Of a stretch of DNA of 64,000 bases, positions 50,451 to 63,540 are shown piece by piece; position 1 is the first letter of the stretch, and every line of letters begins with the position of its first letter. Under the pieces are notes generated by a model. That model made no database searches. It saw only the letters and a program-made list of their open reading frames with translations, and had not been told where the DNA came from. The position numbers were made by a program, and so were the translations under genes. The DNA comes from Litoditis marina (taxonomy: Eukaryota; Nematoda; Chromadorea; Rhabditida; Rhabditidae): assembly GCA_964036275.1 (NCBI GenBank), contig CAXIWQ010000177.1, positions 124,001-188,000 of the forward strand. Direction: 5' to 3'.

Positions 50451-53110
50451 ACGACTATCTATTCTGTGGCGCACAGCCACAAAAGACGAATTAACGCGGT
50501 TATTGACATTTTGACTTGCAGCTACAAAAAAAATCATACGGCTATCAAGTCTGTTGCTTCCAACTACAGAAACATAATACGACAATCTATTCTGTGGCGC
50601 ACAGCCACAAAACACGAAATATCGCGGTTATCGACTTGTTGGCTTGCAGCTACAGAGAAAAGTTCATACGGCTATCAAGTCTGTTGCTCCCAGCTACAAA
50701 AACCTAATACGACTATATATTCTGTGGCGCACAGCCACAAAAGACGAATTAACGCGGTTATTGACTCTTTGCCTCGCAGTTACAGAGAACATTTCATACG
50801 GCTATCAAATCTGTTGCTCCCAGCTAGAAAAACCCAATACAACTATCTATTCTGTGGCACACAGCCACAAAATACGATATAACGCGGTTATCGACTCTTT
50901 GCCTTGCAGCTACAGAAAAAAGTTCATACGGCTATCAAGTCTGTTGCTCCCAGCTACAAAAACCTAATACGACTTTATATTCTGTGGCGCACAGCCACAA
51001 AAGACAAATTAACGCGGTTATTACCTCTTTGCCTTGCAGCTACAGAAAAAAGTTTATACGGCTATCAAGTCTGTTGCTTCCAACTACAAAAACATAATAC
51101 GACTTTATATTCTGTGGCGCACAGCCACAAAAGACAAATTAACGCGGTTATTACCTCTTTGCCTTGCAGCTACAGAAAAAAAGTTTATACGGCTATCAAG
51201 TATGTTGCTCCCAGCTACAAAAACCTAATACGACTTTATATTCTGTGGCGCACAGCCACAAAAGACAAATTAACGCGGTTATTGACTCTTTGCCGTGCAG
51301 CTACAGAAAAAAGTTTATATGGCTATCAAGTATGTTGCTCCCAGCTAGAAAAACCTAATACGACAATCTATTCTGTGGCGCACAGCCACAAAATACAAAT
51401 TATCGCGGTTATCGACTTGTTGGCTTGCAGCTACAGAGAAAAGTTCATACGGCTATCAAGTCTGTTGCTCCCAGCTACAAAAACCTGATACGACAATCTA
51501 TTCTGTGGCGCACAGCCACAAAGACGAATTAACGCGGTTATTGACATTTTGACTTGCAGCTACAAAAAAAATCATACGGCTATCAAGTCTGTTGCTTCCA
51601 ACTACAGAAACATAATACGACAATCTATTCTGTGGCGCACAGCCACAAAACACGAAATATCGCGGTTATCGACTTGTTGGCTTGCAGCTACAGAGAAAAG
51701 TTTATACGGCTATCAAGTCTGTTGCTCCCAGCTACAAAAACCTGATACGACAATCTATTCTGTGGCGCACAGCCACAAAAGACAAATTAACGCGGTTATT
51801 ACCTCTTTGCCTTGCAGCTACAGAAAAAAGTTCATACGGCTATCAAATCTGTTGCTCCCAGCTACAAAAACCTAATACGACAATCTATTCTGTGGCGCAC
51901 AGCCACAAAAAACAAATTATCGCGGTTATCGACTTGTTGGCTTGCAGCTACCGAGAAAAGTTCATACGGCTATCAAGTCTGTTGCTCCCAGCTACAAAAA
52001 CCTGATACGACAATCTATTCTGTGGCGCACAGCCACAAAAGACAAATTAACGCGGTTATTGACTCTTTGCCGTGCAGCTACAGAAAAAAGTTTATATGGC
52101 TATCAAGTATGTTGCTCCCAGCTAGAAAAACCCAATACAACTATCTATTCTGTGGCACACAGCCACAAAATACAATATAACGCGGTTATCGACTCTTTGC
52201 CTTGCAGCTACAGAAAAAAGTTCATACGGCTATCAAGTCTGTTGCTCCCAGCTACAAAAACCTAATACGACTTTATATTCTGTGGCGCACAGCCACAAAA
52301 GACAAATTAACGCGGTTATTACCTCTTTGCCTTGCAGCTACAGAAAAAAGTTTATACGGCTATCAAGTCTGTTGCTCCCAGCTACAAAAACCTAATACGA
52401 CTTTATATTCTGTGGCGCACAGCCACAAAAGACAAATTAACGCGGTTATTGACTCTTTGCCGTGCAGCTACAGAAAAAAGTTTATATGGCTATCAAGTAT
52501 GTTGTTCCCAGCTAGAAAAACCCAATACAACTATCTATTCTGTGGCACACAGCCACAAAATACGATATAACGCGGTTATCGACTCTTTGCCTTGCAGCTA
52601 CAGAAAAAAGTTTATACGGCTATCAAGTCTGTTGCTCATGGCTACAAAAACCTAATACGACTTTATATCCTGTGGCGCACAGCCACAAAAGACAAATTAA
52701 CGCGGTTATTACCTCTTTGCCTTGCAGCTACAGAAAAAAGTTCATACGGCTATCAAGTCTGTTGCTCCCAGCTACAAAAACCTGATACGACAATCTATTC
52801 TGTGGCGCACAGCCACAAAGACGAATTAACGCGGTTATTGACATTTTGACTTGCAGCTACAGAAAAAAAATCATACGGCTATCAAGTCTGTTGCTTCCAA
52901 CTACAAAAACATAATACGACTTTATATTCTGTGGCGCACAGCCACAAAATACAAATTAACGCGGTTATTGACTCTTTGCCTTGCAGTTACAGAGAACATT
53001 TCATACGGCTATCAAATCTGTTGCTCCCAGCTACAAAAACCTAATACGACTTTATATTCTGTGGCGCACAGCCACAAAAGACAAATTAACGCGGTTATTA
53101 CCTCTTTGCC

Positions 53111-56100
53111 TTGCAGCTACAGAAAAAAAGTTTATACGGCTATCAAGTCTGTTGCTCCCAGCTACAAAAACCTAATACGACTTTATATTCTGTGGCGCAC
53201 AGCCACAAAAGACAAATTAACGCGGTTATTGACTCTTTGCCGTGCAGCTACAGAAAAAAGTTTATATGGCTATCAAGTATGTTGCTCCCAGCTAGAAAAA
53301 CCCAATACAACTATCTATTCTGTGGCACACAGCCACAAAATACGATATAACGCGGTTATCGACTCTTTGCCTTGCAGCTACAGAAAAAAGTTTATACGGC
53401 TATCAAGTCTGTTGCTCATGGCTACAAAAACCTAATACGACTTTATATCCTGTGGCGCACAGCCACAAAAGACAAATTAACGCGGTTATTACCTCTTTGC
53501 CTTGCAGCTACAGAAAAAAGTTCATACGGCTATCAAGTCTGTTGCTCCCAGCTACAAAAACCTGATACGACAATCTATTCTGTGGCGCACAGCCACAAAA
53601 GACAAATTAACGCGGTTATTACCTCTTTGCCTTGCAGCTACAGAAAAAAGTTCATACGGCTATCAAGTCTGTTGCTCCCAGCTACAAAAACCTAATACGA
53701 CTTTATATTCTGTGGCGCACAGCCACAAAAGACAAATTAACGCGGTTATTGACTCTTTGCCGTGCAGCTACAGGAAAAAGGTTATACGGCTATCAAGTAT
53801 GTTGCTCCCAGCTACAAAAACCTGATACGACTATCTATTCTGTGGCGCACAGCCACAAAATACGAATTAACGCGGTTATCGACTCTTTGCCTTGCAGCTA
53901 CAGAGAACAGTTCATACGGCTATCAAATCTGTTGCTCCCAGCTACAAAAACCTAATACGACAATCTATTCTGTGGCGCACAGCCACAAAACACGAAATAT
54001 CGCGGTTATCGACTTGTTGGCTTGCAGCTACAGAGAAAAGTTCATACGGCTATCAAGTCTGTTGCTCCCAGCTACAAAAACCTGATACGACAATCTATTC
54101 TGTGGCGCACAGCCACAAAAGACAAATTAACGCGGTTATTACTTCTTTGCCTTGCAGCTACAGAAAAAAGTTCATACGGCCATCAAGTCTGTTGCTCCCA
54201 GCTACAAAAACCTAATACGACTTTATATTCTGTGGCGCACAGCCACAAAAGACAAATTAACGCGGTTATTGACTCTTTGCCGTGCAGCTACAGGAAAAAG
54301 GTTATACGGCTACCAAGTATGTTGCTCCCAGCTACAAAAACCTGATACGACTATCTATTCTGTGGCGCACAGCCACAAAATACGAATTGACGCGGTTATC
54401 GACTCTTTGCCTTGCAGCTACAGAGAACAGTTCATACGGCTATCAAATCTGTTGCTCCCAGCTACAAAAACCTAATACGACAATCTATTCTGTGGCGCAC
54501 AGCCACAAAATACAAATTATCGCGGTTATCGACTTGTTGGCTTGCAGCTACAGAAAAAAGTTCATACGGCTATCAAGTCTGTTGCTCCCAGCTACAAAAA
54601 CCTAATACGACTATATATTCTGTGGCGCACAGCCACAAAAGACGAATTAACGCGGTTATTGACTCTTTGCCTCGCAGTTACAGAGAACATTTCATACGGC
54701 TATCAAATCTGTTGCTCCCAGCTACAAAAACCTAATACGACAATATATTCTGTGGCGCACAGCCACAAAGACGAATTAACGCGGTTATTGACATTTTGAC
54801 TTGCAGCTACAAAAAAAAAATCATACGGCTATCAAGTCTGTTGCTTCCAACTACAAAAACATAATACGACTTTATATTCTGTGGCGCACAGCCACAAAAT
54901 ACAAATTAACGCGGTTATTGACTCTTTGCCTTGCAGTTACAGAAAAAAAGTTTATACGGCTATCAAGTCTGTTGCTCCCAGCTACAAAAACCTAATACGA
55001 CTTTATATTCTGTGGCGCACAGCCACAAAAGACAAATTAACGCGGTTATTGACTCTTTGCCGTGCAGCTACAGAAAAAAGTTTATATGGCTATCAAGTAT
55101 GTTGCTCCCAGCTAGAAAAACCTAATACGACAATCTATTCTGTGGCGCACAGCCACAAAATACAAATTATCGCGGTTATCGACTTGTTGGCTTGCAGCTA
55201 CAGAGAAAAGTTCATACGGCTATCAAGTCTGTTGCTCCCAGCTACAAAAACCTGATACGACTATCTATTCTGTGGCGCACAGCCACAAAATACGAATTGA
55301 CGCGGTTATCGACTCTTTGCCTTGCAGCTACAGAGAACAGTTCATACGGCTATCAAATCTGTTGCTCCCAGCTACAAAAACCTAATACGACAATCTATTC
55401 TGTGGCGCACAGCCACAAAATACAAATTATCGCGGTTATCGACTTGTTGGCTTGCAGCTACAGAGAAAAGTTCATACGGCTATCAAGTCTGTTGCTCCCA
55501 GCTACAAAAACCTAATACGACTATATATTCTGTGGCGCACAGCCACAAAAGACGAATTAACGCGGTTATTGACTCTTTGCCTCGCAGTTACAGAGAACAT
55601 TTCATACGGCTATCAAATCTGTTGCTCCCAGCTACAAAAACCTAATACGACAATATATTCTGTGGCGCACAGCCACAAAAGACAAATTAACGCGGTTATT
55701 ACCTCTTTGCCTTGCAGCTACAGAAAAAAAGTTTATACGGCTATCAAGTCTGTTGCTCCCAGCTACAAAAACCTAATACGACTTTATATTCTGTGGCGCA
55801 CAGCCACAAAAGACAAATTAACGCGGTTATTGACTCTTTGCCGTGCAGCTACAGAAAAAAGTTTATATGGCTATCAAGTATGTTGCTCCCAGCTAGAAAA
55901 ACCCAATACAACTATCTATTCTGTGGCACACAGCCACAAAATACGATATAACGCGGTTATCGACTCTTTGCCTTGCAGCTACAGAAAAAAGTTTATACGG
56001 CTATCAAGTCTGTTGCTCATGGCTACAAAAACCTAATACGACTTTATATCCTGTGGCGCACAGCCACAAAAGACAAATTAACGCGGTTATTACCTCTTTG

Positions 56101-57590
56101 CCTTGCAGCTACAGAAAAAAGTTCATACGGCTATCAAGTCTGTTGCTCCCAGCTACAAAAACCTGATACGACAATCTATTCTGTGGCGCACAGCCACAAA
56201 AGACAAATTAACGCGGTTATTACCTCTTTGCCTTGCAGCTACAGAAAAAAGTTCATACGGCTATCAAGTCTGTTGCTCCCAGCTACAAAAACCTAATACG
56301 ACTTTATATTCTGTGGCGCACAGCCACAAAAGACAAATTAACGCGGTTATTGACTCTTTGCCGTGCAGCTACAGGAAAAAGGTTATACGGCTATCAAGTA
56401 TGTTGCTCCCAGCTACAAAAACCTGATACGACTATCTATTCTGTGGCGCACAGCCACAAAATACGAATTAACGCGGTTATCGACTCTTTGCCTTGCAGCT
56501 ACAGAGAACAGTTCATACGGCTATCAAATCTGTTGCTCCCAGCTACAAAAACCTAATACGACAATCTATTCTGTGGCGCACAGCCACAAAACACGAAATA
56601 TCGCGGTTATCGACTTGTTGGCTTGCAGCTACAGAGAAAAGTTCATACGGCTATCAAGTCTGTTGCTCCCAGCTACAAAAACCTGATACGACAATCTATT
56701 CTGTGGCGCACAGCCACAAAAGACAAATTAACGCGGTTATTACTTCTTTGCCTTGCAGCTACAGAAAAAAGTTCATACGGCCATCAAGTCTGTTGCTCCC
56801 AGCTACAAAAACCTAATACGACTTTATATTCTGTGGCGCACAGCCACAAAAGACAAATTAACGCGGTTATTGACTCTTTGCCGTGCAGCTACAGGAAAAA
56901 GGTTATACGGCTACCAAGTATGTTGCTCCCAGCTACAAAAACCTGATACGACTATCTATTCTGTGGCGCACAGCCACAAAATACGAATTGACGCGGTTAT
57001 CGACTCTTTGCCTTGCAGCTACAGAGAACAGTTCATACGGCTATCAAATCTGTTGCTCCCAGCTACAAAAACCTAATACGACAATCTATTCTGTGGCGCA
57101 CAGCCACAAAATACAAATTATCGCGGTTATCGACTTGTTGGCTTGCAGCTACAGAAAAAAGTTCATACGGCTATCAAGTCTGTTGCTCCCAGCTACAAAA
57201 ACCTAATACGACTATATATTCTGTGGCGCACAGCCACAAAAGACGAATTAACGCGGTTATTGACTCTTTGCCTCGCAGTTACAGAGAACATTTCATACGG
57301 CTATCAAATCTGTTGCTCCCAGCTACAAAAACCTAATACGACAATATATTCTGTGGCGCACAGCCACAAAGACGAATTAACGCGGTTATTGACATTTTGA
57401 CTTGCAGCTACAAAAAAAAAATCATACGGCTATCAAGTCTGTTGCTTCCAACTACAAAAACATAATACGACTTTATATTCTGTGGCGCACAGCCACAAAA
57501 TACAAATTAACGCGGTTATTGACTCTTTGCCTTGCAGTTACAGAGAACATTTCATACGGCTATCAAATCTGTTGCTCCCAGCTACAAAAA
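53111..57590 (+). repeat. 2,601-bp (20-monomer) tandem duplication
   Basis: Monomers from about 53,111-54,990 recur at 55,712-57,590 with a constant offset of 2,601 bp and very few differences. A related block starts near 45,056, 48,436 (shortened), 61,430 and 62,471. Confidence 0.85.
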
Positions 57591-59480
57591 CCTAATACGA
57601 CTTTATATTCTGTGGCGCACAGCCACAAAAGACAAATTAACGCGGTTATTACCTCTTTGCCTTGCAGCTACAGAAAAAAAGTTTATACGGCTATCAAGTC
57701 TGTTGCTCCCAGCTACAAAAACCTAATACGACTTTATATTCTGTGGCGCACAGCCACAAAAGACAAATTAACGCGGTTATTGACTCTTTGCCGTGCAGCT
57801 ACAGAAAAAAGTTTATATGGCTATCAAGTATGTTGCTCCCAGCTAGAAAAACCTAATACGACAATCTATTCTGTGGCGCACAGCCACAAAATACAAATTA
57901 TCGCGGTTATCGACTTGTTGGCTTGCAGCTACAGAGAAAAGTTGATACGGCTATCAAGTCTGTTGCTCCCAGCTACAAAAACCTGATACGACTATCTATT
58001 CTGTGGCGCACAGCCACAAAATACGAATTGACGCGGTTATCGACTCTTTGCCTTGCAGCTACAGAGAAAAGTTCATACGGCTATCAAGTCTGTTGCTCCC
58101 AGCTACAAAAACCTGATACGACAATCTATTCTGTGGCGCACAGCCACAAAAGACAAATTAACGCGGTTATTACTTCTTTGCCTTGCAGCTACAGAAAAAA
58201 GTTCATACGGCCATCAAGTCTGTTGCTCCCAGCTACAAAAACCTAATACGACTTTATATTCTGTGGCGCACAGCCACAAAAGACAAATTAACGCGGTTAT
58301 TGACTCTTTGCCGTGCAGCTACAGGAAAAAGGTTATACGGCTACCAAGTATGTTGCTCCCAGCTACAAAAACCTGATACGACTATCTATTCTGTGGCGCA
58401 CAGCCACAAAATACGAATTGACGCGGTTATCGACTCTTTGCCTTGCAGCTACAGAGAACAGTTCATACGGCTATCAAATCTGTTGCTCCCAGCTACAAAA
58501 ACCTAATACGACAATCTATTCTGTGGCGCACAGCCACAAAATACAAATTATCGCGGTTATCGACTTGTTGGCTTGCAGCTACAGAAAAAAGTTCATACGG
58601 CTATCAAGTCTGTTGCTCCCAGCTACAAAAACCTAATACGACTATATATTCTGTGGCGCACAGCCACAAAAGACGAATTAACGCGGTTATTGACTCTTTG
58701 CCTCGCAGTTACAGAGAACATTTCATACGGCTATCAAATCTGTTGCTCCCAGCTACAAAAACCTAATACGACAATATATTCTGTGGCGCACAGCCACAAA
58801 GACGAATTAACGCGGTTATTGACATTTTGACTTGCAGCTACAAAAAAAAAAATCATACGGCTATCAAGTCTGTTGCTTCCAACTACAAAAACATAATACG
58901 ACTTTATATTCTGTGGCGCACAGCCACAAAATACAAATTAACGCGGTTATTGACTCTTTGCCTTGCAGTTACAGAGAACATTTCATACGGCTATCAAATC
59001 TGTTGCTCCCAGCTACAAAAACCTAATACGACTTTATATTCTGTGGCGCACAGCCACAAAAGACAAATTAACGCGGTTATTACCTCTTTGCCTTGCAGCT
59101 ACAGAAAAAAAGTTTATACGGCTATCAAGTCTGTTGCTCCCAGCTACAAAAACCTAATACGACTTTATATTCTGTGGCGCACAGCCACAAAAGACAAATT
59201 AACGCGGTTATTGACTCTTTGCCGTGCAGCTACAGAAAAAAGTTTATATGGCTATCAAGTATGTTGCTCCCAGCTAGAAAAACCTAATACGACAATCTAT
59301 TCTGTGGCGCACAGCCACAAAATACAAATTATCGCGGTTATCGACTTGTTGGCTTGCAGCTACAGAGAAAAGTTCATACGGCTATCAAGTCTGTTGCTCC
59401 CAGCTACAAAAACCTGATACGACTATCTATTCTGTGGCGCACAGCCACAAAATACGAATTGACGCGGTTATCGACTCTTT
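56623..59480 (+). repeat. 1,430-bp (11-monomer) tandem duplication
   Basis: Copies start near 56,623 and 58,053. The join lies in a hybrid monomer around 58,030-58,070 that begins as the ATACGAATTGACGCGG class and continues as the CAGAGAAAAGTTC class. Confidence 0.8.
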
Positions 59481-60460
59481 GCCTTGCAGCTACAGAGAAC
59501 AGTTCATACGGCTATCAAATCTGTTGCTCCCAGCTACAAAAACCTAATACGACAATCTATTCTGTGGCGCACAGCCACAAAATACAAATTATCGCGGTTA
59601 TCGACTTGTTGGCTTGCAGCTACAGAGAAAAGTTCATACGGCTATCAAGTCTGTTGCTCCCAGCTACAAAAACCTAATACGACTATAAATTCTGTGGCGC
59701 ACAGCCACAAAAGACGAATTAACGCGGTTATTGACTCTTTGCCTCGCAGTTACAGAGAACATTTCATACGGCTATCAAATCTGTTGCTCCCAGCTACAAA
59801 AACCTAATACGACAATATATTCTGTGGCGCACAGCCACAAAGACGAATTAACGCGGTTATTGACATTTTGACTTGCAGCTACAAAAAAAAAATCATACGG
59901 CTATCAAGTCTGTTGCTTCCAACTACAAAAACATAATACGACTTTATATTCTGTGGCGCACAGCCACAAAATACAAATTAACGCGGTTATTGACTCTTTG
60001 CCTTGCAGTTACAGAGAACATTTCATACGGCTATCAAATATGTTGCTCCCAGCTACAAAAACCTAATACGACTTTATATTCTGTGGCGCACAGCCACAAA
60101 AGACAAATTAACGCGGTTATTACCTCTTTGCCTTGCAGCTACAGAAAAAAAGTTTATACGGTCATCAAGTCTGTTGCTCCCAGCTACAAAAACCTAATAC
60201 GACTTTATATTCTGTGGCGCACAGCCACAAAAGACAAATTAACGCGGTTATTGACTCTTTGCCGTGCAGCTACAGAAAAAAGTTTATATGGCTATCAAGT
60301 ATGTTGCTCCCAGCTAGAAAAACCTAATACGACAATCTATTCTGTGGCGCACAGCCACAAAATACAAATTATCGCGGTTATCGACTTGTTGGCTTGCAGC
60401 TACAGAGAAAAGTTCATACGGCTATCAAGTCTGTTGCTCCCAGCTACAAAAACCTGATAC
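58827..60460 (+). repeat. 1,041-bp (8-monomer) repeat
   Basis: A unit starting near 58,827 recurs from 59,868 with an offset of 1,040-1,041 bp, until about 60,460 where the following monomer class changes. Confidence 0.75.
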
Positions 60461-60964
60461 GACAATCTATTCTGTGGCGCACAGCCACAAAGACGAATTA
60501 ACGCGGTTATTGACATTTTGACTTGCAGCTACAAAAAAAATCATACGGCTATCAAGTCTGTTGCTTCCAACTACAGAAACATAATACGACAATCTATTCT
60601 GTGGCGCACAGCCACAAAACACGAAATATCGCGGTTATCGACTTGTTGGCTTGCAGCTACAGAGAAAAGTTTATACGGCTATCAAGTCTGTTGCTCCCAG
60701 CTACAAAAACCTGATACGACAATCTATTCTGTGGCGCACAGCCACAAAAGACAAATTAACGCGGTTATTACCTCTTTGCCTTGCAGCTACAGAAAAAAGT
60801 TCATACGGCTATCAAATCTGTTGCTCCCAGCTACAAAAACCTAATACGACAATCTATTCTGTGGCGCACAGCCACGAAAAACAAATTATCGCGGTTATCG
60901 ACTTGTTGGCTTGCAGCTACCGAGAAAAGTTCATACGGCTATCAAGTCTGTTGCTCCCAGCTAC
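60140..60964 (+). repeat. Dispersed copy of 51,170-51,995
   Basis: Offset 8,969 bp. Both carry the rare order ending in a CCACRAAAAACAAATTATCG monomer followed by a GCTACCGAGAAAAG monomer. One private difference is CCACGAAAAAC here against CCACAAAAAAC in the partner. Confidence 0.7.
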
Positions 60965-61689
60965 AAAAACCTAATACGACTATATATTCTGTGGCGCACA
61001 GCCACAAAAGACGAATTAACGCGGTTATTGACTCTTTGCCTCGCAGTTACAGAGAACATTTCATACGGCTATCAAATCTGTTGCTCCCAGCTACAAAAAC
61101 CTAATACGACAATCTATTCTGTGGCGCACAGCCACAAAGACGAATTAACGCGGTTATTGACATTTTGACTTGCAGCTACAAAAAAAAAATCATACGGCTA
61201 TCAAGTCTGTTGCTTCCAACTACAAAAACATAATACGACTTTATATTCTGTGGCACACAGCCACAAAATACAAATTAACGCGGTTATTGACTCTTTGCCT
61301 TGCAGTTACAGAGAACATTTCATACGGCTATCAAATCTGTTGCTCCCAGCTACAAAAACCTAATACGACTTTATATTCTGTGGCGCACAGCCACAAAAGA
61401 CAAATTAACGCGGTTATTACCTCTTTGCCTTGCAGCTACAGAAAAAAAGTTTATACGGCTATCAAGTCTGTTGCTCCCAGCTACAAAAACCTAATACGAC
61501 TTTATATTCTGTGGCGCACAGCCACAAAAGACAAATTAACGCGGTTATTGACTCTTTGCCGTGCAGCTACAGAAAAAAGTTTATATGGCTATCAAGTATG
61601 TTGCTCCCAGCTAGAAAAACCCAATACAACTATCTATTCTGTGGCACACAGCCACAAAATACGATATAACGCGGTTATCGACTCTTTGC

Positions 61690-63540
61690 CTTGCAGCTAC
61701 AGAAAAAAGTTTATACGGCTATCAAGTCTGTTGCTCATGGCTACAAAAACCTAATACGACTTTATATCCTGTGGCGCACAGCCACAAAAGACAAATTAAC
61801 GCGGTTATTACCTCTTTGCCTTGCAGCTACAGAAAAAAGTTCATACGGCTATCAAGTCTGTTGCTCCCAGCTACAAAAACCTGATACGACAATCTATTCT
61901 GTGGCGCACAGCCACAAAAGACAAATTAACGCGGTTATTACCTCTTTGCCTTGCAGCTACAGAAAAAAGTTCATACGGCTATCAAGTCTGTTGCTCCCAG
62001 CTACAAAAACCTAATACGACTTTATATTCTGTGGCGCACAGCCACAAAAGACAAATTAACGCGGTTATTGACTCTTTGCCGTGCAGCTACAGGAAAAAGG
62101 TTATACGGCTATCAAGTATGTTGCTCCCAGCTACAAAAACCTGATACGACTATCTATTCTGTGGCGCACAGCCACAAAATACGAATTAACGCGGTTATCG
62201 ACTCTTTGCCTTGCAGCTACAGAGAACAGTTCATACGGCTATCAAATCTGTTGCTCCCAGCTACAAAAACCTAATACGACAATCTATTCTGTGGCGCACA
62301 GCCACAAAACACGAAATATCGCGGTTATCGACTTGTTGGCTTGCAGCTACAGAGAAAAGTTCATACGGCTATCAAGTCTGTTGCTCCCAGCTACAAAAAC
62401 CTGATACGACAATCTATTCTGTGGTGCACAGCCACAAAAGACAAATTAACGCGGTTATTACTTCTTTGCCTTGCAGCTACAGAAAAAAGTTTATACGGCT
62501 ATCAAGTCTGTTGCTCCCAGCTACAAAAACCTAATACGACTTTATATTCTGTGGCGCACAGCCACAAAAGACAAATTAACGCGGTTATTGACTCTTTGCC
62601 GTGCAGCTACAGAAAAAAGTTTATATGGCTATCAAGTATGTTGCTCCCAGCTAGAAAAACCCAATACAACTATCTATTCTGTGGCACACAGCCACAAAAT
62701 ACGATATAACGCGGTTATCGACTCTTTGCCTTGCAGCTACAGAAAAAAGTTTATACGGCTATCAAGTCTGTTGCTCATGGCTACAAAAACCTAATACGAC
62801 TTTATATCCTGTGGCGCACAGCCACAAAAGACAAATTAACGCGGTTATTACCTCTTTGCCTTGCAGCTACAGAAAAAAGTTCATACGGCTATCAAGTCTG
62901 TTGCTCCCAGCTACAAAAACCTGATACGACAATCTATTCTGTGGCGCACAGCCACAAAAGACAAATTAACGCGGTTATTACCTCTTTGCCTTGCAGCTAC
63001 AGAAAAAAGTTCATACGGCTATCAAGTCTGTTGCTCCCAGCTACAAAAACCTAATACGACTTTATATTCTGTGGCGCACAGCCACAAAAGACAAATTAAC
63101 GCGGTTATTGACTCTTTGCCGTGCAGCTACAGGAAAAAGGTTATACGGCTATCAAGTATGTTGCTCCCAGCTACAAAAACCTGATACGACTATCTATTCT
63201 GTGGCGCACAGCCACAAAATACGAATTAACGCGGTTATCGACTCTTTGCCTTGCAGCTACAGAGAACAGTTCATACGGCTATCAAATCTGTTGCTCCCAG
63301 CTACAAAAACCTAATACGACAATCTATTCTGTGGCGCACAGCCACAAAACACGAAATATCGCGGTTATCGACTTGTTGGCTTGCAGCTACAGAGAAAAGT
63401 TCATACGGCTATCAAGTCTGTTGCTCCCAGCTACAAAAACCTGATACGACAATCTATTCTGTGGCGCACAGCCACAAAAGACAAATTAACGCGGTTATTA
63501 CTTCTTTGCCTTGCAGCTACAGAAAAAAGTTCATACGGCC
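61690..63540 (+). repeat. 1,040-bp (8-monomer) repeat at the window end
   Basis: Monomers at about 61,690-62,500 recur at 62,730-63,540 with an exact 1,040-bp offset. The array continues past the window edge in the same pattern as 54,152 onward and 56,753 onward. Confidence 0.8.
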
